Assembly: GCF_028769735.1 (NCBI RefSeq)
Contig: NC_088170.1
Span: 51,555,585 to 51,619,584, forward strand
Direction: 5' to 3'
Source: Zonotrichia leucophrys gambelii
Lineage: Eukaryota > Chordata > Aves > Passeriformes > Passerellidae
Length of the DNA: 64,000 nt
A model generated the notes under the pieces. It saw only the letters and a list, made by a program, of their open reading frames with translations. It was not told the origin of the DNA and did not search any database. Shown piece by piece: positions 38,181 to 52,307 of this stretch (positions are counted from its first letter, which is position 1; each line of letters opens with the position of its first letter). The position numbers and the translations under genes were made by a program.

Positions 38181-40684
38181 TTTGCAGTGAAATGGGTCCT
38201 TAAATTTACTGTCCCATTCGGTGCCTCCACTTTTAAACTTTTCTATCCATGATTTTACTTCTTGATCACTGTGAAGAGAAACTCAAAATATTTACTTCAG
38301 GAGCTTTCTTTTCATTTTAGCTATTTATTTAAATAAACAGAGTTTGAATTTTGTACCTCTTTACCTTATGAAGATAGCATTTCTTCATTGCACTATGCCT
38401 CTAACACCATTTAAAAGGGGTACAGAATCAAATGTTGGTATTAAATCTTTGGAGTTTTGATTCAGAAAAAGATGTTAGCCCAGAAGAAAATAATTTCTAG
38501 TGTGGATTAAAATAGCTAAAATAGTACTAGAAAACATTACAGGTTTCAGCAAACATATCCACTATTTGAGTAAGAAAAACTTTTCACAAGACATGAAATA
38601 AAATTTCTTCTCCTTCCTCACTGCAGCTTTGAAAAGAAACTATATTAACAAAGCAATATTATTCCATAGAAACTGATAAAATTTATCTTCTTCTCATTAT
38701 ACTTATCCTTGACATATGAGCTTTAAAATGAAGGAAAAAAACCTGTTTTCTTTAAATGCCTTACCTAGATATATTTACTGATTTAAAAGGCTAAAGAAAT
38801 TGTAATGCCATCTAAAAAATACCTGGAAAAAATTAATACGGTTTGGGATGCATATTTCCACCAAAAAAAATTACTGCAAATAAAATGAAAATCTAAGTCA
38901 GAGCATGGTTCCTCCTGTTACCCTTGATAACATTAGCAGTAGCCACATAAGACAGGATATTTAAAATCATGATAACAGGACTTTCCAGAGTAACAGGTTG
39001 CAGCATTAGTTGGCAAAAACTATTCTTGGGTCCACAAGTAGAAATGTTGAGTACAAAACAGCAATTTTACTTCATTCAGAGCTGATAAATCCTTGACATT
39101 TCAAATGTGGGCCAATGCAAGTTCAAGGGAGTGGTTCAACTAAAGAGATCCTCAGGGAGAGCAGGAGGCTTTTCAAAGGTCTGGAAAAATCAAACACCAA
39201 AAGGAAGATTAAAGGGTTAAGTATATTTAGACTAAGGAAAGGAAAAGACAGTAGGAGTGTTCATATATAAAACCCACAGCTTTTAAGGAGTTTATTCCTT
39301 CTCAAAACTTATTTCAGATCAGACACTGAAGAGCAGAAGGGAAGGTTTGTGCTGGGATGTGCAGCACTGAGGACTGTGCAGTACTATTGCCATTTATTGG
39401 GAGGCTCTGGCAACACCCTCAGATCCTCTTCCTCAGAACAGACTGTAAAGGTGTTTGTTCAGAAAAGGCACAGATATAGCTGACCCAACATTTGCAAAGG
39501 AGGTGGGAGTAAAAACTCTCTTCTAATTTTGTTCAGTATCAAATTCTGCTATTTTGGTGATTTTATTATCCAGCTTCATTATACGTATTATTATGCAGAA
39601 AATAAAATAATGAAATCATTAATTCAGAAAGTTGAATTCAAAGCAAAATGTTTGGAAAAACTGAAACACAGGGCTATGCCCTGGAAATTAGCAACATTGT
39701 CATTTAAAATTTGCAGCAAATATTTTCAGATTGAAATAATATTTTATCATCAAATGTTCTAACTTTCCTATAATTATTATATTATTACTCTATATAATTA
39801 TGTCATTGCTTGCACACTGGCTTTTTGCACACCATATATGCAAATACCAGTATTAGACATTAACAACGAGTTTGATAAATGTAATTTCATTGTGCCAGCT
39901 TGGGTTAGTGACAGGTTTAGAAATTTCATGCCAATCCAAATAAATACTACAAAATACAGCTGCGAATTCGTTTTCTTTTTCCAATCTCCTTTAAAATTTT
40001 ACACTGCTCAGTGAGGATGAGGCAAATTATAAGTTAATTTTAAGAATTATAATGGATGGCAATTACATCTGTATTATTTCATATTTTCATTATTCTAATT
40101 ATCCTTACAATAGAAGTTCTGCCTCATTGTTCTCATGACAGTTTGCCAGAGAAGTGCTGTATCAGAATGCTAATAACTTGCCACATGTCCTCTTTAACTG
40201 TTTGTAGTAAACCACAATTATGATTTTACTGATGTTCAATAGGTTTGCTCAGCAGGTCCATATAACTTTAAAATGGTAGTAACCCACATTTTGATATCTA
40301 TTCCCTCTCAGAATGGAATAGATATCAAAATACAGGAAAATTTGGACCATGTTTTAAAATTACATATTTATTTTAAATACTAAATATTGCGATTTAAACA
40401 TATATTTTAAAACTAAGATATAGTAGACCATTTTTCTAAATAAACCATTTCCAGCTGTAGTTCATCTAGAGAATTTATGTGTGCTTAATGAAGTCTCATA
40501 TATTTTATCTGATAATATTCAACCAGCTAAACATGTGCTTTTAATCAATTACATTCAACCTTTGTCTTGCCATGCATTTCCTCAATAATCAAGTAGACTT
40601 TCTTTGGCTAAATTTTGTTTAGAAATATGGTTTCTTAGTAAAACATAATTGGTTTATTTAATATTAATATACTCCTGTACATAG
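38181..40684. other. AT-rich non-coding sequence
   Basis: I see no gene or recognised mobile element apart from the perfect hairpin at 40288 listed separately. 39100-39500 is somewhat less AT-rich but unassigned. Confidence 0.55.
40288..40331. repeat. Perfect inverted repeat, 17-bp arms, 10-nt loop
   Basis: ATTTTGATATCTATTCC (40288-40304) and GGAATAGATATCAAAAT (40315-40331) are exact reverse complements around CTCTCAGAAT. This is the longest perfect hairpin I found. It is too short for a normal microRNA precursor and shows no transposon-like target duplication. Confidence 0.92.
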
Positions 40685-41214
40685 TCCTGAGCTGTATCCA
40701 TCTCTGGGGTCCCCAGCAGGGGAAGGACATTGAACTGTTGGAGCAAAACCAGAGGACACCCACCAAGTTGATTAGTGGGATGGGGCATCTTTCTGACACA
40801 GAAGGACTCAGATAATTGTTCAGCCTGTAGAAGAGAAGGCCACAGGGTGACCTCGTTGTATCCTTCCTGTACCTCAAGGGATCCTACAGAAAGGCTGGAG
40901 AGGGACTTTCTACACGAGCATGTAGTGACAGGACAAGGGGAATGGCTTCAAACTGAAAGACAGTAGGGTGAGATTCAACATCAAAAACAAATTCTTCGCT
41001 GTGAGGGTGGTGAAGCCCTGGAACAGAGAACTGCAGCACTGGAACTGGCTGCCCAGAGAAGTTTTGGATGCCTCATCTCTGAAAATATTCAAGGTCAGGT
41101 TGGATGAGGGTCTGAGCAACCTGGTCTACTGGAAGGTGCTCTTGCTATGCCAAGAGTGTTGGACCCAGATGACCTTTTAGGTCCCTTCCAGCCCAAATCA
41201 TTCCATGATTCTAG
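40685..41214 (+). mobile_element. CR1 LINE 3' fragment
   Basis: 530 bp in CR1 order: 'GAACTGTTGGAGCAAAACCA', 'ATAATTGTTCAGCCTGTAGA', 'AGTGACAGGACAAGGGGAAT', 'AACTGGCTGCCCAGAGAAGT', 'TCAAGGTCAGGTTGGATG' and the terminal GGTCCCTTCCAGCCCAAATC with CCATGATTCTAGG. It is less diverged than the copies at 33138 and 54378, hence probably a younger insertion. No intact frame. Confidence 0.92.
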
Positions 41215-44200
41215 GATATCAATTGCCCATATCTTGCGTATTCATGTCAGCATGCACGTAAATGAAGCTGGTGGATAATCATCCCCCTCTATAAAATATA
41301 AATATTAATTTGATTTGAAGTTCACTGTCTTAGACATTCTGGCTTTCTTAAATGTGAGAAGGTGTTTAAGTGCTATGCAGTGATAGGGCCCAAAGTGTTT
41401 AATGAGTCATTTATTCAGTGTGAAAGATAAAAATAAGAAGCATGTTGCTAATCATGCAACCTTAATTTCTACGATTTGCCAAACTTCCAAATTCATGAGA
41501 AACAAACTGAACATTGGAACCAGACTGAAATTAATTGTTGTGGATCAAAAGTTGATTCTGTGTTTGGATGAGAATAAATTAACTGATCTTTATGGAGTGG
41601 ATTATTACAGTTTAAAAGAAAACAGCTGAAGGAAAGGACAAAAAGAAGGATTCAATTAGTCTTGGATTTGACAGAAGTTACTGAAACAATAGAATTGGCA
41701 TGAGAAATAAAACTTCCTTGCTACTTTATCAGTATCCCTCTTTAGGGAAAATTCCAGCATTACTTATGGATTTACTAGAGGCTGTTGCCATTAAACAGAG
41801 GGGTTGCATAGCAGTGCTGTCTTGAAGAATTGAATTTGAGACAAGGTCAGGATATTAATCCACTTAATTCAGTTCAAGATATTGTTTTTGATGGAGACAT
41901 CTTATCTGCCTAAGCATTTGGCACAACCATTTCATTTTAATAATTTAGTGCTATTTGAAAACAGGAAGGAGTTCAGGGCAAAAGAGGAGATATTTACACT
42001 TTTACAGACCTGGGTCACAGGCTTGTTCTCCTTCTGTTTCTTGTTCTAACATAATTTACATTGGAATATAACTCAACAGTACTAAATTCAGCCTACTGAA
42101 GCACTTCTGCCTGTTGAATCCTGGATATCAGATGAAGCCAAATGTCACAGGAGTATGAATTAATCATGTTTCTGCACTCATGATCATCATGAACCTGGAA
42201 CTCTTTGAAGCAGTAGTAAGGAAATAACTCATCTCCCTGGTCACTTTGTCAGTTAATTCAAATGTCAATGGACAATTAGAGTTTCTGCACTCATAAGTTC
42301 CTTACTATATCAATCTTTGTGGCTCTTCAACAGCCTCACCTGACTGAGACTCCAAAAACTTAAATTTTGTGAATTCTTAATGAAAGAAATTGCCCAAATA
42401 CTGAGATAATTCACATAATAAAGTGGCACATCAGCCCAACTAAAGAGACTATATTTTATAGTCAGTTACTAGATCCATCCTTTTTTTAGAAAAATTATGT
42501 TAAATCACCTGTCTTCAAAAGTCTATGGAAACATCATGACATTGTCACCTAGGAATTTTAATTGTGTATGTAAAACTCATACACAGCCCAAAAATCAAAA
42601 TATTCAACATTTTCTACATTTTATTTCTTCTATGTATCTGTCCGTGTAGGTGAGGTGTCTTTATATATTCTGGAAATGCAGAAACGTTGAGACATTCATG
42701 CTACCAAGCTTAATACAAGTGGTAAAAAAAAAATACAAAAAGCTCAGAATAAGAATACGTTCATGATGTCTTGCTTAGATTCAGTTCTGTAGATATCACT
42801 TTTTCCTAAGACGCTACTTTTAAAATTAATTTTGGAACTTAGCTCACTTTTCTGGAGTTTGAAATTTTGTGTAAAGTTGTCCCAAGAAGTTTTCAAAATA
42901 TTTTTTTCTGAAGGTGTTAACGAGTGATGAGTTATTACTATATAAGACAACAGCATTAAAAGCGAAAGAAGTCTTTATAGATAACTTGATTCCCTATGGC
43001 CTGAAAATAAAAAATATGAGAGTTTTAACAATGATCACTGAAAGTTGCAGCACTAAATGCAGAATCCTCTGTAAAAAATCACTTGAATAGTTTCAAAAAT
43101 ATACAGTGATATTTTAGTATTTCAGTATTTAAGATTCAACTTCAGTGCTACCATTTAGGCAACCTAGTGTAAACGCAAGGATATTTTTGCATAAATTTCT
43201 AAAGAAAAGAGAAGATAGACACATTATACAGTCCTACTCTAAGTGTCATTTTTCATCATTTTATGTTTCATTTCACATAATCTGCCAAAGAAAAAATATG
43301 CATAGGCTGTTATCAGTGGTGTTGTTTTCTTTGTTCTGTTTCTGTGTATTCTTGTTCTGCTTCTCCTTTGCAAAACTGAAATAACTACTACTGTAATTAT
43401 GATTTTTAAAAAGATATCTGAGTATTTTAATTGAATAGTCCGAGTATTCTTACAACCCTACTCAACTTTGTATTATATATCATTTAATCCACGAGATGCT
43501 TTAGGCCATTTATATAAAAAGTCACTTCAACTGTTCTAATGTCTGGAACAAAGGGATAAATACTTTGTTTTAGTTATTGAAACAAGCCCTCACATGCAAA
43601 TTCCCATTTTAAATATGAAAGGCTAAGCACATGCCTTTCATTTTTATCATCTATATAGTAGAAAAGGGTGAGCAGTAAGAATTGTGAGTCTAGCCAGCAA
43701 AATAAAGTAGGAAACTTTAAATATTTTAGGTTCAACATTTTCTTCAGAGTTAGAAGGCTTAAGTGACTCTGATCAGGCAGCCTGTTTCACTCCTTGTTAT
43801 GGCTTTAAGTCTTTTACCCTTCTCTGTACAGATCAGCACATATTGGGCAATGTTTGTTTTATCTTCATGTCGGGATGTCCTAAGCCATACACTAAGCAAA
43901 AAAAAAATCTCCCCCCAGAAAATACTAGAAAGCTTTCCTGCAGGGGCCAGTCATTATCAGAAACATAATAATCAGTCAGAAAAAATAAAAAATCTTTAGT
44001 GAATTTCAAGGAGGAAGTTTTGAGGTAAGATCTAAGCAGAGCTTAGGAAGCAGGCAATTACTAATGAATGCTGCCACTGAAGGTAATGCTGGACAGCACC
44101 ACTCACTGCACTCCTGTGGGATAATTCCTCTCTGCCATTAAGGTATGTCTACATTACACAAAGAAAGCCTTCTGCAGTATCTACTAATAGCTTAATTAAG

Positions 44201-47200
44201 GGCAGTGAGAGGATGTTATGAGCACTTATCTGTACACAGTAATTGCAGAAGAACAACTAGGTTTTATCCTGATAGCTTGTCTAAAAGTTACTACCTCAAT
44301 TGAGAGGCAGACCATCATTGTTTAGCATATGACCACAATCACAGTGGATAATGACCATATAATGAAAAGTCAATTTACATCACAACCTCTCTTTTCATCT
44401 GGAAAAATTTACTCAGAAGAGGTAATTTAACAAGATTTTTAATTCTTCTTAAGTCAGAATCTTGTTCTTATCCTGCTCTCAAATCTCCCTTGCAGAGAAA
44501 AAAAGGCTCTCAATTTTCTAGAGATCTGAGACTGAATGCTGAGAAGAGATAAATTGCAGCGAGGTGTGGAACCATAAATGATGACCATTAGTGCCTCTTG
44601 GGGAATGCAAAGAAATTTATAAACACAATTATTTGCTTTTATTCCAATCATTTCTATATTCCTATGAGGTTTTTTGCTTTTTCAGAATATCGCCTTTCTG
44701 TTCTGGCCATACAAAAAAAAAAAAAAGCAATCACAAGCATTTAGATTTTATGGTTATTTAATAACACATTTTTATTACAATATTCTCCTGATTTTAGTTT
44801 TTTTTATTTTATTGAATAAAAAGCCTCATTTTTATTCAATAGAAGTTTCAGCTCTAAGTAATTCCAACAGCAAATAGCTTTAGCACAGCCCTTCTACTAA
44901 TCACATAATCACAAACCTTGATTTTCAAGAAAAAAAAATTATTAACCTCAGTCTCATTTTCTCTATTTTCTTGGACTTTATTTATTCCTTCTGAAAAGAG
45001 GGGAAACTTGATCCATATTTCCCAGTATACCTGCACCCTACAGCAGTAAACTGCTCTGCCTGAACAAGCTGTGCCATAGCTATACTTCTGAAAGGTGCAA
45101 GTAATGGAGTGCTAAACTGAGAAAGAAGAAAAAGAAATGCTGACATCCATGAATCACAGCTCACCTTAGAGCAAACATGATAAAATTATTCACGGGACAT
45201 AAAGTGGTGCTGAGATTCCGTGTGAGATGGCAAAGATGAATCATCACCAAACAGAGAGCTTCTGTGCGTGTCTGTTCATCAGGAGAGTCAGCTGAATAGA
45301 GCACACTGAGAATGTAAGGCTGTGACATAGAGACCTAGAGGTGGAAAAATGAGCTTTGCAATCAAGGCTTAAAGCTCCCTTTGGGGCCATAAAAGAGCTG
45401 TTATTTAGCTTTCTTGTGTTGTCTTTAAGTGTTCTGGTACAATTTTTTTTTCTTTTTTGGAAGATCACCTACATGTTAAGATCTCAATTATGAAGGATAC
45501 CATTTATTCAGTTGGTCTTTTCTGATTCTCTGTTATGTTTCATATATTTTAATTTTTTGAGACAAGCAGGTTGCCAAAGTGTATTTTCCTCAGTAGTTTC
45601 ACTTTTATAGTGGCAGTTGGGAACCACAGAAATGTTTTATTCTTTGCTCAGTGTATAGCACAGGTGTTATAATATCAACAACATTTTCTACTCACTTGAG
45701 AGACCTATGTGAAAGGAAGATGAAAGGCACATTGAATGAGCAGGAAATGTAATGCAATAGAACTAGCTCCAAGCAGAAAATGTAGAGATTTTTCTTCAGT
45801 GATTTATGCTTGTAAAAAGAGGGCAGATCCAAAATGTATGGGTTTATATGAGGACAAATTATACCCAATATACACATATGACTGTTTTTGAAGCAGTTTG
45901 TACTCTTGTAACTTTGCTGATTTACTGGAAATATTTTGGATTAAAGAATATATTTTATCTTCCATATATTTATTACCAAATATATTGCCTCCCAACAAAA
46001 ATGGTAAAACATATTTCTTTCAAAATAATAATTGAAAATACTCACTTTAAATATGCCTGAGTTAAAGTGTTTGTGATTTTTCCCATTTTTTTGAACCAAA
46101 TATTGACCAACTCAATGTGGGTATAGAGATAACTTCCGCAAAACCAGATCTTTGCATTCTAAAGGACAAAATTGGTAGATTAATGGTAGATAAGACCTTT
46201 TTCAGCAGATTATAATAGTTGCCACGTGTCAGCCTTAAAACACTTCTGAAGTCTATGGTATTAAAGTTCTTTGCAAGAGCTACAAAAGGAGTTTACAAAG
46301 AACTAATGATAAAAATGCAATTCAGGAATTTAATAGCATAAATTTATTGAAATAGATATGTGGAGGGAGGAACAACATTATATAGCAGGTATAAATTAAA
46401 TCTATTTATTATTATTAAAGGAATTCTGTTGTTACTGAATGTTCAAACATGACTGGAAAGAGCGGATGAACATGAGAACTCAGCTTTACACGAGCAAGGA
46501 AATTTTCCAATTTTGTTTACCCTCTTAAATGAACTATTAAAATGTTCATTCAATCTCTAAAAAAAAAAAAACAAAACAAAAAAAAACCCCAATACGACAA
46601 GCACTAAAGCACAGTAAAATTGTACAACTAGCAAATAGATAACTGACTGAGAACAGTCATTAAATCAATATATGTGAATAGTGAGTATACTCACATGGAA
46701 CATCATGGGATTACACATTTGTAATAACATTAGATATTCATGGACTCATAAATTTACAAGTTAAAAAAATCTATTTTGCTGTTTTTACTTTCAAAATCCA
46801 CATAATTGCAATGCAGCTTTTACACGCAGCATTAATACATGGGGTTTAGCATCACAATGGATCCAGTAATCAAAGTCTATAAGAGCTGGTGAAAATGATT
46901 CTTGCTTTCCAAAAAGTCTTGAGTCTAACTCTGCAGAAGTGCCAATGTATTCATGAATGATAGAAACAGAAGGTCTTTGAAAGTTTAAAAAATTCTTAAA
47001 CTGTAGTTATTGTATTTTTTTCCTTTCTCAGTTTTATAACTCTACAGCAAAAGTTAGCTTTTTAAAAGCCTTCTTAAGTGTCTATATTTTACTTATGATA
47101 TTTATTGTTGGACTGTCTCTGGTATCAACTGTGGATAAGTTACTCTAATAAATAATCAGTCTCGAAGTGAAAAACAGATTCAGTTATTAAAACTGATTTT

Positions 47201-48714
47201 TTAATTTGGTTTAACATTTTTATATTTAATATTATTTCTATTATTATTCTCTCTCAGATGTTTATGTTCTTGACTTTTATTCCCAGAAGCTACTGTTCAT
47301 GAGCCTGCATGTTGATATTCTTATATCAGCCCAAATGCTTTTCATACTGCCAAATGCTATAGCTTAAAAGTGCAAATCTAACATTGCAATTTTAATCAAG
47401 TGTGAACTTTAATAAAAATATATTACATAGACAAGAAAAGTCCAAAAATGTCTCTAATATGTTTTTCTTTGCAAAAAGCTTAGGTGATTTATTTTTCTAG
47501 CTTATTTTCTAATTTGTCTATGATATACAGCCTTTGACAGGTTTTTACCATCTGTGTTCTGAAGTCATTTTAAAACTCCTGTGCCAGGGATTTTGAACCT
47601 TTATCTGAAGTGACCACCATGTATATCCTTTCATTTTGGACATCTCTCATTAAAGGAGTTAAAAGAGCTTTTGCACAAAGAGTTCTGTCTTTGGAAGCTG
47701 AAAGCAGATTTCCATTATCCTGAAACCTGAAAATCCAAAAGTTGCTCTGTAGATGCCTCCTGAGAATAAGGACTGATACTAACAGCAAAGGCTATAAGCA
47801 TGTCACGATGTGTTTAGTAATCAAAAAAAGTTTAAAAGAAGTAAGAAGAACAATTAAACTGCTACACCATCTATTTTGCAAGCATTTGGCATCATCTATT
47901 GGGAAAAAAAAAAATAAAAATCCTGCTTTTCTTTTCTAGTTGTCAGTTAAAAGATAAATTCAAACAGTTTTTCATGTTTGTCAGCTAAATGCACCTTAGA
48001 AGTCTGAGAAAATATTTCAAAATAGAAATTTACAAACTGAGAGAAAAAGAAGCAAAAAAATGATTATACTACAAAAATAAAAAACTTCCAAGCAAAAAGT
48101 TAGTTTTTTAAGTTTTCACCTGAGACATTCATAACAGAGTGAAAATAAATGGAGAATAGATATTTGTATGAGCAACTTTGCACCACAATGACATTCCAGG
48201 TAGTAACTCAGAACAGAGAACAATATCAGTGTAAACAAATGCATCCATTATTGCTGGTAACTCCCTAGATGGAGAGGAATTCAAGCTGATGAATAGAAGC
48301 AAGCCCTTCAATTTCAATGAAACACCTTTTAAGAGAAATAAGCTTTCAGAGCAGTTCTTTTCCTAAGCTAGCCTCAGAAACATAGAAAGTCGTGCTCTGT
48401 CTTCAGTTCCTCTGTGGGTTGTTGTAGCAGTCGCAAGTTGCAAAGTTCAGGGATCATAATGATGCATCAGTACTGCATTGTGTTAACTCCAAAAAGAAGT
48501 GACATTCTTCTGAACTTATAAAAACCCTGGATGCTATTTATGGATGAAGTTGTTGTTAACGTTCTTGTTAAACTGTTTTTAGCCCACATAGCTGCAAAGA
48601 TAGAAAAGAAATATATGCTATTAAATAGTCTGTTTTGCCTGTCCAAGAAATAAAATGTCTAGAGGAAGATGGCTAAAAATTACTAGAAAGAGATAATTAA
48701 AGATGTTGTATCTT
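41215..48714. other. AT-rich non-coding sequence (7.5 kb)
   Basis: I find no gene, RNA gene or recognised mobile element in this long stretch. The hairpin at 44810 is listed separately. A/AC-rich runs occur at 46560-46592 and 47900-47920. The frames at 41402-41629, 43145-43384 and 45806-46060 are within what chance allows and have no domain. Confidence 0.5.
44810..44841. repeat. Perfect inverted repeat, 13-bp arms, carrying AATAAA on both strands
   Basis: TATTGAATAAAAA (44810-44822) and TTTTTATTCAATA (44829-44841) are exact reverse complements around GCCTCA. Each arm contains AATAAA in its own direction, so the hairpin presents a poly(A) hexamer to transcripts from either side. Function is speculative. 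Confidence 0.88.
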
Positions 48715-49135
48715 GCAAACAATTAAAACACAGGAACAGTTTTATGGTGATTAGAGAGTTGGGGTTCTTCAGTCTGGAGAAGAGAAGACTCTGAGACCTC
48801 ATTGTTGTCTTCCAATACTTAAAAGGGGCTCTTGAGAAAAAGGAGGAGTGATTTTTACATGGGCAGATAGTGATAGGACAAGGGGGAATGGTTTTAAACT
48901 CAAAGAGGCCTGGATTAAATGTTAGGATGGGTGAATTTCTCTGAGGGTAGTGAGGCACAGAAACAGGCTGCCCAGAGAACTGGTGGATGGCCCATCCATG
49001 GAAGTGTTCAAGGACAGGTTGGATGGGGCCCTGAGGAACGAGATTGAGTGGGTGGCATGGCAGGGGAATTGGAACCAAATGATCTTTAAGGTCCCTTCCA
49101 AACCAAGCCTTTCTATTGATTCTGTAATTCTCTGA
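48715..49135 (+). mobile_element. CR1 LINE 3' fragment
   Basis: CR1 order is clear: 'GAGTTGGGGTTCTTCAGTCT', 'GGAGAAGAGAAGACTCTGAG', 'AGTGATAGGACAAGGGGGAA', 'CAGGCTGCCCAGAGAACTGG', 'GTTCAAGGACAGGTTGGATG' and 'AAGGTCCCTTCCAAACCAAG' with TCTATTGATTCTGTAATTC at the end. The 198-codon minus-strand frame across it (48683-49279) is antisense to the element and is not a gene. Confidence 0.92.
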
Positions 49136-51225
49136 AGCTATTTTTAGCTCAAAGTACAAATCAACTTGATTTCCACTTCCTTCTGATATCACAACAGAAT
49201 TGTCTTTCCATATTTGCAAATGACATTTAATTTCACTACACATCTCCCTACACTTGCATGCTTTCATGTTATTCTGCATTTACTTTGGAAATAAAGCAAT
49301 GCAAAACTTCTTAAATGGGACACATATTGCTCATAATTATTTCACTATTTTTTTTCTTTAATCATGTAATTGCCACACTAATTGGACCATTGGATTAAGA
49401 TATTCTCAAGGTATCTTTTTAATAGTATCTTCTATTTGACTAGGATACTGAATGTCCCCTTCTGGAAATACTTGTTGCTATTCTGCTCTAGAAGTTCTTT
49501 TCTATTACAAAGGATGAAAAAAATTAATACTTGTGCACTGTAGGGCTTAAGTTTTATAATAAGCACTAAATTAGGTGTCCAGGATCTCAAGACAATGAAG
49601 AATTAGACACCTCTGGTAAGGAGTAACTGACATAAGCAAAGAAGGTTTTACATTAAACAAGAAAATGTTGAATTAAATGTAAATAAAATGTTACCTTAAA
49701 TAAGAAATGTTGAAATGCTGATATTCTTATATTTTTAAGAAATGTGCCCACTGCACTTCAGCTTTAGGAGTGAGCTAAACTTACATACAGATTTAGGTAC
49801 TTCTACCAGTCCAACCAATGAGATTGACTATCAACTGTCTAAAAGGTGTTTATTAAAATCTTTTCAAGGCAAATAAGTTCTGTTATCCATCAGGAGAAAG
49901 TTATTAGAATATGTGGGAATTGTTCAATTTCAGAATGCGCAGATAAGTTTTTTACAAACAAAGTAACTTTGGATAGTGCAATTTGAAAAGCATCTCAATA
50001 ATTGTTAGTACTTCACTTGGTAGGAGGTAATAAAATATGTGTTTCTGTGATGAGCCCATTTGTCGTAATTTTAAATATTTTAATCTCTAACTTCTCTTAC
50101 TTCAGTGCATAAAACACAAATTAAAGCAGACTGTTATAGACTTACTGCATTTATTCTCCATTTTGCTTCATGTCAGGTCTCATTGTTAATTTTCCTTCAC
50201 CTATAAAAACTGATCTTAAGGAAAATTTTAATAATCTTCATATAAAACTTGGCTCAAGAAGCATTTCACAAAACAGAATAGAATATTTATTTATAAAAGT
50301 CATAAATGGTCTAGCAAACGGTGGGAATAACAATGTTATAAAGTTTGATGATGTCCATGAGAAGCTGTAGAAAGATTTCTTAATAATTATCACTCTAATG
50401 CAGATGACATTCAGTGCCAATAAATTACAAATAAAGTGTATGAGGAGAGAGTAGTCTGAACTGGATATTGCCTCCATAGGAAAACTAAAAGAGAAAAGTT
50501 ATAATAATTCTTTGAAGACTGTTCAGTATAGATAAAGAAAAACAAAAATGTTAGCAAAATCCCCAAATATTGTGCAGTTAATACAGCAAGAGAGAGAATA
50601 AAACATGAAACATCATTATACCAGAACATAAATTAATAACAGATATAAATATTTGGCAGTTTATATCTGAAAGTAAAGAATATTACTGGAAAGGTATAAC
50701 CATGGAGGGCTTTAACTGGAAGGAAATGGGATAACTTCAGCTATAGTATGAGTTCCATTCAAATAGAAGTCACACAGATTCTTTGGCCTTGTTTGTCAAA
50801 AAAGGGATGCATCAAAGTCTTATTTGCAAAGAGAAGGAGAGAAATTCCTTATTCCCAGTTTCTCAAAAAGTAGGCAAGAACATGGCAGGTTGCAAACAAA
50901 AGGTGAAATTTAGAGCTCATTATAACAAGACATGGTAAGCATGAAAAGTTTATGAGTTTGAAAACTGATTGTAGAATTTCATTGAGGAGATTCAGAGAAA
51001 CCTTTGTCTCAAGTATACCAGACACAAATTTTAAAAGGTTGTGTCAGAAAAATTGTAACTGTCTGCTTTCCTTGTCCTGCTCTTTTTCCTGGACATTCAC
51101 TTATGACTCAGTGTCAGAAATATTGGACACAGACTCTGACAGAAAAAATGAAGAAACCTCTTGATACCAGAAATATGTTCTATTTTTATTTGTTTAGCTG
51201 TGAGTCATCTGCACTGTGATAACTG
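49136..51225. other. AT-rich non-coding sequence
   Basis: I see no gene or recognised mobile element. Frames at 50170-50629 and 50952-51219 are short and featureless. Confidence 0.55.
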
Positions 51226-51520
51226 TTGAGAATTGGCCCCATGGGCTCTTTTAGACACCACTCAGGATATAAACTTAGCTGTTACTTAGGTGAGGATTTG
51301 TTGCCAGGGAGCAGCAAGAACCAGCAGCTCCAGGAGGACAGGTCAAACCCAGCTTGCCCTGTGCCCCCACCAAGGAGCACAGTCCCTCAGGGTATGGGCA
51401 CAACAGGCAATGCCAGATGTTGGAAACAAGCCCATCAAGAGATGCAAACATGTGCTAGTGACAAATCAGGTCCAGAGGATCTCCAAAGACCCTAGTTCAG
51501 AGCAAAGTAGATGAGATTTC
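51226..51520. other. GC-richer island, possible old dispersed repeat
   Basis: This block is richer in G+C than its flanks, with overlapping plus-strand frames (51226-51495, 51290-51514) and no recognisable domain. Its segment 51394-51430 resembles the reverse complement of 25538-25576. Both islands also have a nearby CTCCAGGAG and CTCAGGG. A shared old repeat family is the simplest reading but is not proven. Confidence 0.35.
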
Positions 51521-52307
51521 TGGGACATAAAAGTGAGGTAATGTGACTCAATGTACCTTAGGAAAAGAATTTCAGGCAATGTCAACTTATCTCCTAGTTC
51601 AGATCTGATAGCTGACAGCTTATAGCCCGGCCTCAAGTGCTGGGTCTAGATATTAGCTCAGCCCTTTGTCCTTGCAAACCTGTGCATCTCACTCTGCTTT
51701 ATGCAGAGTCCATAAAAGAACAAAAGGCTGGATTTCTGTCTTGCAATGTACATATGCTAAGTATTTATCTGAATACCACAAGCATATAGAAGTACGAAAT
51801 CACAGTAGCATTTGGCATTGATGACATAGGTTTACTCTGAATTTAAAAATTAATCAAAAAACTTATTCTGCAAACACATGGACGTATTAGTAAAACTGAC
51901 ACTTCAAAGACTACTGACAGCTAAAATTTAATTTAGTTTCTATAATGTCAAGAATGAGTTGCCTTACATCTAAATAGACCATAAGAAATCATCTTAAACT
52001 TGAAGGAAGCCATATGTAATCTTTTTGAGAAGAGGAAATGAAAATCAAATTTTCAGTTCTAGTTCAATTGAAACATCCCAGGCAAAGGTGACAGAATAGA
52101 TAAAACATTTATATTAAAAATGCCATGTTGCCTGGAGCTTATTGATAAATGCTGCTTTATTAGACTCAGCTATTCCTGAAGATAAACGCATACAACTTCC
52201 ATTGATTTCCTTCAGCTTATATTTTGATAATCATTCAGAGTACCAGTACAAAGTGACATTTCATGCTACTGAGTCAAATTTGTCTTACTGAAAAGTCATA
52301 AAAACTG
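51521..52307. other. AT-rich non-coding sequence
   Basis: Nothing recognised. An isolated TGACTCA near 51545 and TGAGTCA near 52270 are not clustered. Confidence 0.55.

Noticed and set aside
48683..49279. 198-codon minus-strand frame, the longest in the window
   Set aside because: It lies antisense across a CR1 3' fragment. CR1 tails are GC-richer and often open on the reverse strand.
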